Shown in pieces: positions 1 to 11,097 of a stretch of 64,000 bases of DNA. The notes under the pieces were generated by a model that searched no databases, had not been told where the DNA came from, and saw nothing but the letters and a program-made list of their open reading frames with translations. Every line of letters begins with the position of its first letter. Position 1 is the stretch's first letter. The stretch comes from Lineolata rhizophorae (lineage: Eukaryota; Ascomycota; Dothideomycetes; Lineolatales; Lineolataceae). Location: contig MU001695.1 of the NCBI GenBank assembly GCA_010093515.1, positions 398,157-462,156 on the forward strand. Reading direction: 5' to 3'. The translations under genes and the position numbers were made by a program.

Positions 1-2
1 TT

Positions 3-482
3 GAATGCAAAATTTGCAAGATAGGCTTCAACGACAAAAATGAACGCGGAAAACACATCGAGCTCTGGCACCAACGGCCGCGAAGTTGGACCTGCCCGGA
101 CCTTCACGACCTGTCGATCTTCTTTGGCCCCCTCGACAGCGCTTCCGACGTTTGCCTCTCTTGCGACGAGATATTTAAAAGCAATCCGCCTACACAAGAT
201 GTGCGAATAGCACACCTAGCAGAAGCCCACGGGTTTGGTGGCTGTGGCCATGGGAAGAAGTTTCTCAGCAGTGGCGATTTTGCTCTGCACTTAGCTAGCC
301 GCCACCGTGTTGGGATAGATCATATGAAAGAATGGATTGATCTTTGCGGCGACGAAGAACTACCTCCCGTAAGAATCGAGAGGCCACCCCGTACAGGTGT
401 GCTGGTGTGGCTACAGGACAATGATGAGGACGAAGGAACGACCTCAGACTCCGAAAAGGATGAACCTAGAAGCCGCTCCTAA
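3..482 (+). CDS. C2H2 zinc-finger protein, 3' part (5' end outside window)
   Basis: The frame is open from the left edge to a TAA at 480-482, so only the C-terminal ~159 residues are present. The first residues form a classic C2H2 finger, ECKICKIGF...HIELWH, spacing C-x2-C-x12-H-x4-H. A second, looser one follows (CLSC, then H-x4-H in HLAEAH), and a third remnant ends in HLASRH. The tail is acidic (DNDEDEGTTSDSEKDE). In filamentous fungi such fingers occur in putative nucleic-acid-binding proteins of mostly unknown role. No further domain is visible and I cannot assign a target. An in-frame GTG at 201 is not a credible start, because finger-coding sequence continues upstream of it. Confidence 0.6.
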   Translation, partial: ECKICKIGFNDKNERGKHIELWHQRPRSWTCPDLHDLSIFFGPLDSASDVCLSCDEIFKSNPPTQDVRIAHLAEAHGFGGCGHGKKFLSSGDFALHLASRHRVGIDHMKEWIDLCGDEELPPVRIERPPRTGVLVWLQDNDEDEGTTSDSEKDEPRSRS

Positions 483-1044
483 TTTCGAACAAAGGCTTTG
501 ATGACTCGAGAAATATAGCATCCTCTCTGGCATTCTGTTAGTTATTGAGCCCTTTCATTCTTATGACGTATCCAATGTACCATGCTAATTGGGCCGGTAA
601 GGAAGCCACACTCAAAGATTGAAGGAATACAGTAGGGAATCCACCTAGCCCCACAAAGTTCGGGGCGAAAAGGAACTGGGACATGCTAGCGACCGTTGTC
701 TGCAGCAATGTCTAAACGAAACTTCGCGATATGTTAGCAAGTGGTAAATAGAAGCGCGTTTCAAGTTGAGCGCATCGCACGCGGTGAAGCTGGTTTCGCC
801 CCGTTGAATGTTCCGATTAAGTGTTCGAGATTAAATCAATCACAACAAGCCATCGTTGAGGCCGGCCATGTCAGAGAATCCCGCTTGTCAATCTTGGACT
901 ACAGCACTGGGGGAGCACACTGATCCGTGCCGCCCAAATCATCAACGTGCTCTCGTCCGAGGCCTAGCATCCTCACGGCGACGTCACCTACATCCGGGAG
1001 TTCAGGAGCGCCAAATTGTTTTTGGTAGAATTTCGCATGGTTGA
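483..1044. other. Intergenic, convergent 3' flanks
   Basis: This lies between the stop codons of the zinc-finger gene (+) and URI (-). It holds short non-conserved ORFs only. No RNA gene or repeat was recognised. Confidence 0.5.
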
Positions 1045-3307
1045 CTATACCTGGTTAAATTTCATCCGTGCTGCCCTAAACCGGCTCACTTTCTTGATCT
1101 TTCCATTTTTCTCTTCGTATAGCGGGTCCACAATGTCCTCGGGGCTCGGATCGAAACCGCCTTGTTTCTGGATCATCCGGTTACGTGCCGTGTGGTAGGC
1201 GGTGAAAATCTCACGTTGGTGAAGCGCGTGGTCTAGACTGCTGTCCTCCGGTGGAGCCAACGGACCCGACATGGGTTTTTCGACGACGGGGCCTAGCAAT
1301 GTTCGGCCTATAAACTGATTGCATGAATTTGCGTCTGCCTTGCCGATCTCAGGGTTCTTCGCTAGTCCTTCATATGCGGCGTTCTTATCATTTGGCGAGG
1401 CTTGAGGCGCTCGTGCTGTTGCCGAATTTCGAGCAGTTTTGAAGCGGGATGAATGCCTCGAGCTTGTCGTAGACTCCTGCTTCACCTCGTTTCGCTCGAC
1501 AACTACGTTCGACATGGCTGGAACTCGGGGTTCCTTCGCGCGTGGCGGGCGAGTTTCGACCTTCTTCGCCGGCTTCGATTCTGGGAGGATGTCTAGTTCA
1601 TCCGCAAACCGCACTCCCTTCTTCCCCTCCTTAGGTATACGCTCGGCTACGTTGAAATTAGCCGGCTCCTCTCCGCTTAGTCTAACTCCATTGATAGCTT
1701 CGATATCCTCATCCGGTTTGACAACCAGCCGCCGAGCATCGTTTTCAACTCCATTTGGAGCACGGGCGTTGGTTACGAGCCCAGGCCCGACATTCTCTAT
1801 CATGTGGGCATTTAGTTTCTTCTCCAACGCCATCATTCGTTCCCGATAGTCATCCGAGATGCCGCCCCGCAAACTACGCCCCCAGTCATCCTCCTCCGAC
1901 AAGTCATCGTCGTCCGCGTCCTCCAAGTCTTCATCCGCCTCTTCGTCGTCATAATCACTATCATCATTGTGCGCTTCTTCGAGGTCGAGTTCTGCAACGA
2001 TGGGGCTAATCTCATTCATGGCGTATTGCAGCATCTCCCGCCGAAGCCTAGCGTCTTCAGAGGACTCGCCAGCAGGCATAATGGGAACCGAACCCACGAC
2101 ATGATCATCGTCATTGAGTTCTAAAATCCGGTCGCCTTTCCCTACAGTGCCCGGAACCGGGAATTCTTTTATGTTGGTTTGCTCGCCGGAAGATTTCGCC
2201 GAGCTCGTTGATCCACCTGTTGCGCCACCGTCTGCTGAGCGATGCGTCATGTCAGTGGCATTTGTCCTCGGCAATTGAATGGTGCCTGGCATTATAGCGT
2301 CTCCTGACTCTGGGGTGAGGTTCGAAGATCCCTCGCCCTCAAAATGCCCGACGGTTGATCCGGGTACGGCCCCAGTTATCCCAGGCTCGTGGAGCGTTCG
2401 AGATGCTTCGACTCTAGATGACGACTGCTCATTTTTGGAAGGGACTAGCAACTTTGTCTTCGGTGTAGGGTAATGCGGGGGTCCGGTTTCGTGTGGATCC
2501 TGGGTAATCGCACGGTGCGTTGACTTGTCGGGCTGCGACTCCTCGGGTTGCTGCCGATCTTGACCGTCGGGAATCGAAATGCCCGCGCTCCTAAGCGCTT
2601 CAACTAGCTGTGCATGCTCGGCACCTGGAGCACGGGTGGAGCTAGCTACGCATTGTCAGCATCCGAAGACTGGTGCCGGCGGAAAGTCTTACATATCACG
2701 TTGCCGTCCTCGTCTAACTCTTCTAGAATTTCAGTCACGGGAAGGTCGGCTTCATCCTTCAGATCTGGGTTGCTGACGACTAGAACGCCAGCAAGTTTGT
2801 CCTCAGCATTGGAGAGTTGCTTCTGGACAGACTGCACGTTCTTTTTGACGTCTGAACCATTAGTTCGGTACATTAGTGGGGTAGAGCGACAGACATACAT
2901 TCGATACGCTTAGATATCACGTCGGCCACTTGTCGCGGCGACCGCATGCGTGCTTGATCGCGTCCAATAATATCCTCCAGTTCTGCCCAGGGTCAATAGG
3001 TTTGGCAATGCAACATCCGGAAAATATCACGTGCCTTTGCAAGAGACGAGGTCGCTGCCGAAGTCTTCTCCCACATTCATCTGGCGCTGGCGTCAGCTTG
3101 CAGTCACGGACATCGGAGCGTGAGAAATACCATCTCCTCAGGGCTGGCATCGTCACCAAGGTTTTCGAGTTCGTCCTTGATCCCGTTGTACTCGGCTTCC
3201 AGCGTCTGCCAGTGCCGCAAGGCGTTCCTTAGCTTGGCGACGTTGTCCTCTAGCTGGAGGCGTCGCCGCTCGAGGTCAGCCATGGAGTCTCGGACGCGGT
3301 TTGCCAT
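1045..3307 (-). CDS. BUD27: Unconventional prefoldin RPB5 interactor (URI/Bud27 family)
   Basis: I join five exons: 3307-3131, 3080-3035, 2982-2899, 2851-2693 and 2645-1045, total 2067 nt, 688 aa. The N-terminus (MANRVRDSMADLERRR...) is a prefoldin-like helix that continues through GEDFGSDLV, LEDIIGRDQARM and RIEYVKKNV into VQKQL. An acidic linker follows, then a C-terminal DUF3835-type region with GVRFADEL and SRFRAARMK near the end. Family members help assemble RNA polymerases by binding RPB5 and also affect translation and TOR signalling; they shuttle between cytoplasm and nucleus. Intron 2 appears to use a GC donor (GCACGT at 3034). Exon 2 is only 46 nt. The intron 1 acceptor could instead lie 6 nt upstream, also in frame. 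The gene is divergent from TFB3, with 233 bp between start codons. The family call is firm; exact junctions are inferred. Confidence 0.85.
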
Positions 3308-3540
3308 GGTGTGCACACGCACTTGCAAATGCGTTGGAAGTTTGGGCGAAGCGCGGATGGCGATGGGGAAAAAGATGACGCACGGGTGAAAGACGGGCCG
3401 AAACCCGCCGCTCGCCAGCCACGACACTCGCGCCACAGCGCGCCCTCCCTTGCCCTAGTGCCTTTGACACGGCTGCCGGGCCGCCTCCACAAGCCTTCAA
3501 CAACCTCGTGCGCGGCGGACGAGCATTGTGGTCGCCCAAC
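3308..3540. promoter_or_regulatory. Compact bidirectional promoter between URI/BUD27 and TFB3
   Basis: Only 233 bp separate the two divergent start codons, so both genes must share this stretch for core promoter and 5' UTRs. It is GC-rich and I see no TATA box. Confidence 0.6.
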
Positions 3541-4906
3541 ATGTCGCGCGCCGCCCCGCGCAGCAGCGCGCCCACGCCGCGGCGCCTCGTCGACGACGGC
3601 GGTGAGCAGTCTCAAAACGCCCTACACGCGCGGTTCTCGGCCCTCGCCGTGGCCGAGAACGCCGGAGAAGTCGATCAGGCGAGGGACGAGGACAGCCAGG
3701 ATGCTAACAGCGCGTGTGCGCCGCCGACAGAGATCTGCCCAGTGTGCAAGTCGTCGCGCTATCTCAACCCCAACATGCGCTTCCTCGTCAACCCCGAGTG
3801 CTACCATAAGATGTGCGAGTCGTGCGTCGATCGCATCTTCTCGGGCGGGCCTGCCAACTGCCCCATCGCCGGATGCCGCCGCACGCTGCGCAAGAACCGC
3901 TTCCGGAACCAGACGTTTGGCGACATCCAGATCGAGCGCGAAGTGGACATCCGGCGGAGGATCAACGACATGTGCGGTGCACCAGCTCAAGCGCGATGAG
4001 TTCTCGCCCCTAGCTAACCACACTTGCAGCTTCAACCGCCGCGAAGACGAGTTCGACACACTTCTAGACTACAACAACTACCTCAACGAGGTCGAGGACC
4101 TCACCTTCAACCTCATCAACAACATCGACGTCGAGGCGACGGAGCGCCGCATCGCGGGCTACAAGGCCGAGAACAAGGCCGCCATCGCGCGCAACAAGGT
4201 CCTCGCCTCGGACGACGCGTCCTCGTTTGAGTCGCGCCAGCAGGCGAAGCGCGAGCAGGCGCGTCTGCGCCGCGAGGCCGACCTGCGCGACGAGGCGGCC
4301 GAGCGGCGCGCCCGCGACGACGCGCGCCGCGGCGTTATCAACCGCCTCGCCAACGCCGACGTCGACGACCCCGCCCGCGTCGTTCAAGATGCCAGCAAGA
4401 AAGTCCTGCCAAAGAAATCCGACGGGCGGAAAAGAGCCGGCGGAGCGCCGGCTCCTTCGGCGGAGGTAGCGGGCGCTATGGAAACGCTTGGCGCCAATGG
4501 CTCCGCCGACGCCAGCGGTGGCGGCGGCAGCGGCTTTAACTTTCTGAAGAACCTCAAAAAGCAGGCGGAGCCGGAGCCTGAGAAGCCCTTCGACCCGCTC
4601 GAGGGATTTTCGGACATGCCCGACTACTATGTGCTGCTGGATGACTATGATTGGGACTGGCTCGACGACGTCAAGAAGGAGAAGCGTTTCGTCGTCGGCG
4701 GCTACGATGTCCATGAGTACTACTCGCACGCCATGTGTGATGCTTTTGCCGGCCTGGGCGTCATGGTCGAAGACGAGATGGTGGGCAAGGAGATTGCCAT
4801 GCCGAGCGCGGCCGCTGCATCAACCTCTGGGGCCGCTGATGCGGGTAAGAAGGGCACAGTTATGGCGTCGACCAAGGACGTGGAGATGGATGACGTTTTC
4901 ACGTGA
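3541..4906 (+). CDS. TFB3: TFIIH/CAK subunit Tfb3 (MAT1 homologue)
   Basis: Two exons, 3541-3971 and 4030-4906 (435 aa). The N-terminal C3HC4 RING lies at residues ~66-112 (C66, C69, C87, H89, C92, C95, C107, C112), followed by the family helix IEREVDIRRRIND. Splicing joins this to IFNRREDEF...LNEVEDLTFNLI, which is where MAT1/Tfb3 proteins have their conserved FN-K/R-RE block; this fixes the donor at ATGTGCGG (GT at 3972). A long Arg/Glu/Ala-rich coiled coil (~160-270) and a C-terminal segment with SDMPDYYVLLDDYDWDW follow. In the family, Tfb3 tethers the Cdk7-cyclin H kinase to core TFIIH and acts in Pol II CTD phosphorylation and nucleotide-excision repair. Length is near other filamentous-fungal orthologues. 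A long ORF in frame with exon 2 extends upstream out of frame with exon 1 and is not the protein. Confidence 0.93.
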
Positions 4907-5271
4907 CGGCTTGGAGGTTTACCTTTGGTGGGGTTCTTGGTCTAGGCAGACAACTGGCATAGCGTAGGCGTTGGTCGGGTCTACTCTTGATCTCGTGAGA
5001 TACAGCCGCTCCACTCTTTTTTGGGGCAGGTTAGTCTCAGTCGGGCGTCCTTTTTGAATAGCAATGGCTTGGTATTAATTTTCATCAAGTTGGATTTCCC
5101 ACTGGTAAAAGCTTTCCTGTTCAGCCTTTAAGCTACCGGCCCCATTTTGAGATAACTTGTCTCCCATATCCCCATGAAAGCTGCAATTTTTTGGAGGACT
5201 TAATTTACAGGGGTATATCCGCTGCAAAACCGTTCGCGCCAAAGTTTCCCCAGTCGGCCTGGGTGGCCATC
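4907..5271. other. Convergent intergenic spacer
   Basis: 3' flanks of TFB3 (+) and the DUF3602 gene (-). Nothing else was recognised. Confidence 0.5.
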
Positions 5272-5635
5272 TCAGTTCTCGCTGTTGGTGCTGCCACGGC
5301 GCAACGCGTTTGTCGCGTTCTTCCAGAGAGAACCCTCGCCTGTAGACCAAACGCTACTTCGACGACGTTCCTTTGGAGCTGTTGCGACATCAGCGGGCGA
5401 GAGATAGTGTCATGATTGGCAACTTACCATTCTCGCCGTTCTGTTCGTTCTGCTGCAAGGTGGCCAGCGCGGCCTCCGCGGTGCGGATGTCCGACAAGCG
5501 GCCTATACATCGTGATACATTAGCAGGTACGATTCCGAAGGTGGCGATTAAGGGGCTATAGCGGAACATACGCAAATTTCCGGCACCTCCACGGCCGTAA
5601 GATGTGTGCCTCTCAGTGATTGTTTCGCTGCCCAT
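5272..5635 (-). CDS. Small DUF3602 / PAR32-repeat-like protein
   Basis: Three exons, 5635-5572, 5502-5428 and 5378-5272, give an 81-residue protein. Donors are GTATGT and GTAAGT, and acceptors are TATAG and AACAG. The N-terminus carries HTSYGRGGAGNL, the glycine-rich signature of the fungal DUF3602 family (related to Par32-type TORC1-responsive phosphoproteins). The rest is Gln/Asn/Ser-rich, with a basic RRRSS stretch that looks like a kinase site and a Trp-containing tail (SVWSTGEGSLWKN). Only one GRGGxGN motif is present, whereas larger relatives have several. An in-frame ATG at 5752 would extend the N-terminus, but that part lacks family character, so I start at 5635. Function is unknown. 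It lies beyond the normal size cut-off and needs splicing, so it is easily missed. Confidence 0.65.
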
Positions 5636-7800
5636 GTTGTTCTTCCGTCTCGATTGGTCGGGGACGTGCTCAATCTCGCTGAACTCGATAGCCTGGGCTC
5701 TGGACCGGTGCGAGATGAGTGGAACCGTGTCCAGTGACTGGCAGGAATCCATCCTTTATAGCGCGCCTATTTCCTCGGCCGAGCGTGCTGTTTTGCTTTC
5801 CCGAAAGGCAGAAAGAGGGGGAGACGTTTCCGCAAATGGAGCTCACTGATAACGATCTAAGCTCTGGGTGGTTGAGTGATGCTGGGAGCGGCAACTTCCA
5901 TGCTGCTGATCGCCTTCTGGCTCTACCCCGTTGCTTTTGCTTCGCGCGTCGTCGCCACGGCAGCGCATGCGCGTATGCCTTGGAAAGACTGCGATGTCAG
6001 CAACAGCAGTTAGCTAGCAACAATTCGAACAGAGAGGCAGAAGTAGGTGACGGCGCGGTATCCCGACCCACATCGCAGGCAGCTCGCCGCGGCGGTGTTC
6101 TCTTGTATTTCAATGCCTTTACACTGGCAGCAAAGTTTCAGCCCGTGAGAAATCAAGGCAAGCCTTCGCAGTGCCGTTCTGTTCCGGAACACTGCAACGC
6201 TCCCTCGTCTAGACAGACCACCAATCGCCCCAAGCCAATCCAATGGACGCATTTCGCGACCTCGCACGACACCCGAGGCACACCGGACCAAGGCACAGGG
6301 CGGACGAGGCAGGTCGGCGCCGCCGACGTCGTCAGCCCAGCACCAGCACCCGCGCTCTCCTTCTAGGCACGCCACGCACCCCCGCCCACGCCTCCGCCCG
6401 AATCCGGCCGCGAGCCAATCGCCTCCGCGGCCCTAATCTCGCCCTCCAGCCTTGCCGCCGTTGCCGACAGCTTCCCCGACTCCCGGCCCGACGGCCGAAA
6501 AGAGGCACGAAGACGGGTCTGGGCGATCCGCCCAAGACGAGAGGACCCACCCCCGGATTCTCTCCAGGGTCCAATCAGGGAGCGCGTCGCGCCCCTTCAC
6601 GGCGCAGATCCCCCGCACGCCGTTTCTCTTGGCCCGCGGGTGTCATGTAGCCCGCTGGGCGCCGGTTCTGAGCTTAGCGAAGCTTGATTGGCTTGGCGGG
6701 CGCTCGGCAGCCCTAACAGATGGCTCGCCGGTGCGCTGAGCAGTCGTTTGGCGGCTGCGGCACCTCATCGCGCGCGGCCGCTACGGACGGGACGAGTGGG
6801 CAACAACGGGAAGGGTCGTGTGAGACGCGTGGCCAATGCGCGGCGGGTGCGTTATCGGTGGGAGGATTGCGCTGCGCAGTTCTAGCGATTTTGAGGAGCC
6901 AAGAAGTGAGTGGCGAGACGGCGGCTGGTGCGGTGCGGAGAGCGTCGCGTGACCGGCATGATTGTGTGCTTGTTCAGCTGAGCTGCGTGATTGAAGCCCT
7001 GGGCGCGAGTCTAATGGCCGATGTGGAAGGGCTCAGCCTCATTGTCGCATGAACACGACTACGGAAGGTATCCCTCGCTTACTCCTAGCCGTACGCTCGC
7101 CTAGTTACTGCCGGCAGCGTACGGAGTGCAGAGGAAGGGAAAGGTAAAGACTTGGGCATTCCGCGTCTGCGGGCCTTCTTCGAAACCTATCCCATGGTGG
7201 TGGTGCAAACCCTTTTGCTATTGAGTCACCACTCAGCTACAAGACATCTATTCCGTGCCCTATTAGCCTTGCCGCCAGGCAGGTGGTAGACACTACTTTA
7301 TCGCTGTGCATTATATTCAAAGTTGGTGTTAGGGCCTTGCGGGGCTAAGCCCTTGCGTTCGTTCATTACTATTATACTCTCACAGCGCTCGAAACGCTAG
7401 CCATTTCTACTCAGCTGCCATGTCCGAAACACAAAGACGAAATCCGCTGAGGGAGAACTCTGCGCCGCTTTCCAACCCAGATGCAGTCCTTGGAGTCGTA
7501 TCATACAAACTTTTACCAACAGTAGCCAAGTAGGGGTATCCGTCGTAAGACTAAAAGGAAAAGAATCCTGCCTCACCCGCGGGACTAGATTCTGTAGAGG
7601 ATAAGTCCCTACCATGTGCTTTCCATACTTCGTTGCCAGGCTTTCCGAGCTTCCCAGCCTTTCATGTCATACTCACCTAGATGCCTTGCTTCATTGCACA
7701 CATCCCATCCGCTTCGGAAGTCCCAAATGGCCTCGCTACCAAAACCTAGTACAAGCCTAATCCCAACTTCAACCTTACACCTTACCTTCGCTCCATTTCC
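5636..7800. other. 2.2 kb intergenic region without a recognised gene
   Basis: 5' flank of the DUF3602 gene and 3' flank of IKS1. It contains several GC-rich ORFs on both strands (about 6.0-7.05 kb) with strong Arg/Pro bias and no family motif, which I read as chance ORFs. No tRNA or 5S rRNA was seen. Confidence 0.45.
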
Positions 7801-10518
7801 CTACAACTCCATGCTCCCCTCCGCGTCCACCTCAACCTCCCACCCGCCATGCCCCTCGCACAGCCCACGCCCCCTCCTCACCATCGCAAGCACCCCAAAA
7901 TGCACCCCAACCAACACGGCACTTCCCAAGACCTCCCACTCCCAGCCGCGTTCCCTCGCCTCCCAGACGCCGCCGCCCAGCAACGCGTCCAGCGCCGCGC
8001 CGACCCCACCCACCAGGTCCAGGCTCGCCACCACGACCAGCGGATACGCCACCGCGCCGCGCGGCAGGAACGGCGCGCAGGGCCGCAGCAGCGCGTACAA
8101 CTTGAGTGCAAAAAGGGCAACGCGAAGCGCGGCGAGCGCGGTCCCTGCGCGGAGGGCCCGCGCGGCCGCAACCATCGTCCAGCGGGCGAGACGGCTGCGC
8201 CGCGCAAAGGGGCGCGGTGGCGGGAGCATGAGCGGCGAGGATCCACGGTGCGCGTGGTGGTGGTGATGGGCGGCGCCGCTCGGCGGAGGCGTGGGGCCGG
8301 CGGAAAAGGACCTGCTCACATTGCGGCGCCGTAAGACGACGCTGCCGGACGCGTCGTCATACGCCTGGTCTTGCCGCGCAAGAGCTGCGCCGCGACCGCC
8401 GGCCGCTGTCGACGTGGTACCAGCGGCAGTGGAATTGAGACACGTGCCTGCGCCGAGAAAACCCCGCGCGCGGTTGCGCATCACAACGCCGCCGCCAGGA
8501 CTTGTGGGGGACGAAGACCCGCCGTGCAGGTCGTCCTCATCCGTCTCCTCGGCCGAGCTAGCCGCCTTGTGTGTTGGCGAGATCGAACGCGGCGGGTGCC
8601 GTGCTAAGCCGCTGCTCCTCATGCCTGGGGCCGTCGCCGATACCGGCGGCGACGATGGCCCGAATCGCGTCCGGGGTTCTAGCTGGAAGCCGGGCGGCTT
8701 CCGGCGCATTGAGCCGGGCTGCGAGACCGGTGGGGACGGCGCCGGGGACCCATCTGGAGTATCAGCTGGCGAGATGCGGCGCTTGATATCCGCGAAGATG
8801 GAGCTATTTGGGTTGGGAGCAAAGCTGGCAGTCGCGGCGTCGCTGTCGGGGTCCGCGCGGATACCCTGCAGAATTTCGTCCGTGGCGGGGCGTTCGGCTG
8901 GGTTGAGCGAGAGAAGGCGCTTGAGGAACTTGTACAGCTGCTCGGGGAGGTCGGTGCGGGCGCGCTCTGTCTTCTGGAAGCCGGCCCATGCCGTAATCTC
9001 CGCGCGCAACACGTCGACGTTCTCGTTCTCTTCGTTTAAGCTATCCGAATTAACATAGGGTAGGCATCCAAAGCACATAAAGTAGACAATCATGCCTAGG
9101 GAGAAGATGTCCGACTTAAGGCTAAAGTTGCCATAGGCGCCGCTTGAGTCGCGACGGAGTACCTCGGGGGCGCAGTAGGAGATAGTGCCCGTGGTGCCCG
9201 AGGACTTGCGCGTCATGTTGGTCGCCTGGACCTCACCAAAGTCGCTGACGAGTACCCTGATCTTGCTCCCCGTCCGATGAAGTAGACAATTGCTAGGTTT
9301 TAGGTCTCTGTGGATGTATCCATTGGTGTGCAAGTGGTGCAGTCCCGACGTGATGTCTTTGAAGAAGGAAAAAATCTCCTCGAAATTCATCCTGCGAGGC
9401 TCGTGCAGCGCGGTCGGCGGCTCCGGCTGGCCTCTGGATCTCCGCCGAAGCCTCTCTTTCAACGCTTGCGTCGAGGACACCTGGTTCGAGGGGTTTAGTA
9501 CGTAGTGGAGCAAGTCGCCCGCATTGCAGTACTGTTGCAGTATAAAGGCACAGGGCACGGTCGGGCCAAACGCCGTGGGCTTGTAGTCTTCTAGCCAGAC
9601 ATGCCTATAAGACACAAGATTCTGATGTGACAGCCCCTGCAGCAGTTGCACCTCCTGCAGCACCTTTTCAAGCCACTCGTGGTCGTCCCCAACGGGGACG
9701 CGCTTGCAGGCGAAATGGCCCAGAAAGACGCCGTCGAGCACATGCCGCACCAACAAGACGACGCCCTTGCCTCCGCGCCCCAGCTCCTTCTCTTCGACGA
9801 AGAAGCGCTCAAAATATTTGGGTGAAAACGCGCTCGGCTGGATACCGTGCGGCTGCGGCGGCGACACGGGTTCGCTACCCACGAGCTCCGCCTCCGACGG
9901 CACAGGCGGTACCGATGACGGCGGCGCGGGCGAGGTGCCCTCGTCATCCACCACCGCCGTCTCGTCCTCTGCTGCCCTCGCCGCGTCCACCTCATCTTCG
10001 CTCATCCCCGGCGTGCTGTGATGCAGCATGCGCCAGTACATGGGGACGACGAAGCCGCCGCCCGTGCCGTCATCTTGTGACTGGGCGTGGTCTGAGACAG
10101 AACCGTCGCGGCGGGGGCTCAGGCCGCGGTGGCTGTTGGCGGCAGCGGCGCCGTTGGCTCCGGCGGCGTGGTGGCCATTGCGCGAGCGTAGTGGGCGGTG
10201 GCAGTAAGGGCAGTCGGCGAGTTGGACGGCAGCGGACGACGAGGCCGGGTCGTTCGACGAGGCGTCGCGTAACGATGGGTCGTCGCGGAGTACGAGCTGC
10301 TTGGAATCTTCGTCGTAGACGACGACGGCGGAGCCGTGGCGGCTGGCGCGGGAAGCACGCGGCTGGTTAGGACGATGGTATGTGCCGTCATTTTCCTCCA
10401 TATAGAGGGGTATGACAAAGGACAAGGCGATTCATGGAAAGGACAGAGTCGGAGGCAATCAAAGCACTTACAGAACGACCTGGCGTGACTCGGCTGGCAG
10501 GTAGGGAACCAGCGACAT
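7801..10518 (-). CDS. IKS1: Serine/threonine protein kinase, IKS1 family
   Basis: Two exons, 10518-10472 and 10342-7801 (862 aa). Exon 1 encodes MSLVPYLPAESRQVV and splices (GTAAGT...GCCAG) to give LRHGSAVVVYDEDSKQLVL, the typical Iks1 N-terminus. A CPYCHRPL zinc-knuckle-like motif follows. The kinase domain has a glycine loop ELGRGGKGVV, HRDLKPSN, VSDFGEV and YCAPEV, with a Ser/Thr/Pro-rich linker after it. The C-terminus (about the last 130 residues) contains hydrophobic stretches that could be membrane segments. Yeast Iks1 is a poorly characterised kinase. Without the small first exon the protein would lack its conserved start. The catalytic residues are all present, so an active kinase is expected. 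The low-complexity Ser/His-rich insert before the hydrophobic tail is poorly constrained. Confidence 0.85.
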
Positions 10519-11097
10519 GATCGCAACGCGACGGCGACGTCGACTCGCGGTCGAGGGCCTGATGAGGCGGTGGCGGAGAAGGAGGAAGGAGATGAGACGA
10601 CGGGTGGTGGAGGCCCGCGAACAACAATTTCACGTGCGGTGGAGGCTCGAGAGGGAGCCACGGAGCGTCCGTCATGTTGCGTTTGGTGAGTGGCTGGATG
10701 CGGCTTGCCAGCCTGTGAGGTACGCGGCGGCCGGGATTCGCTGGGCATGCCGGGCCGACCTGTTAATCCGCGGGCCCCGCGTTGCAGGGATTGGAACCCC
10801 GCCACCGCACGTCATTTATCACGTGTTGTCACCGGTTCCGTCGCTCAGCTCCAATCAAACTCACACTTCAGAAGCCAGATTTTGCATTTGATGACCCAAT
10901 AAGAAATATCGTAGCACCATGCATTCCGGCAAGGGTGCTTCTGCCGCTGCTCATCCCAATCCATTCGCCCGTGCAGCTGTCACCGCCCGGCCTTCGATGC
11001 ATCAGCAAGTCCAGCCACCTTCAGACTCGAGGGAGACAAGGCAAGATCAAGTTACGGACGCGTCCCTATCATCACTACCCTCGCTCCCGCAATGCGC
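10519..11097. other. Intergenic: IKS1 5' region and epimerase 3' flank
   Basis: Both neighbours are on the minus strand. It carries the IKS1 promoter. No recognisable extra gene. Confidence 0.45.

Noticed and set aside
3311-4029. Upstream part of a long plus-strand ORF continuous with TFB3 exon 2
   Set aside because: It is out of frame with the RING-coding exon 1. Splicing at 3972/4029 gives the conserved protein.
6010-7052. Several overlapping 80-135 codon ORFs on both strands
   Set aside because: Strong Arg/Pro/Ala bias, no motifs and no plausible intron joins. Typical of chance ORFs in GC-rich DNA.
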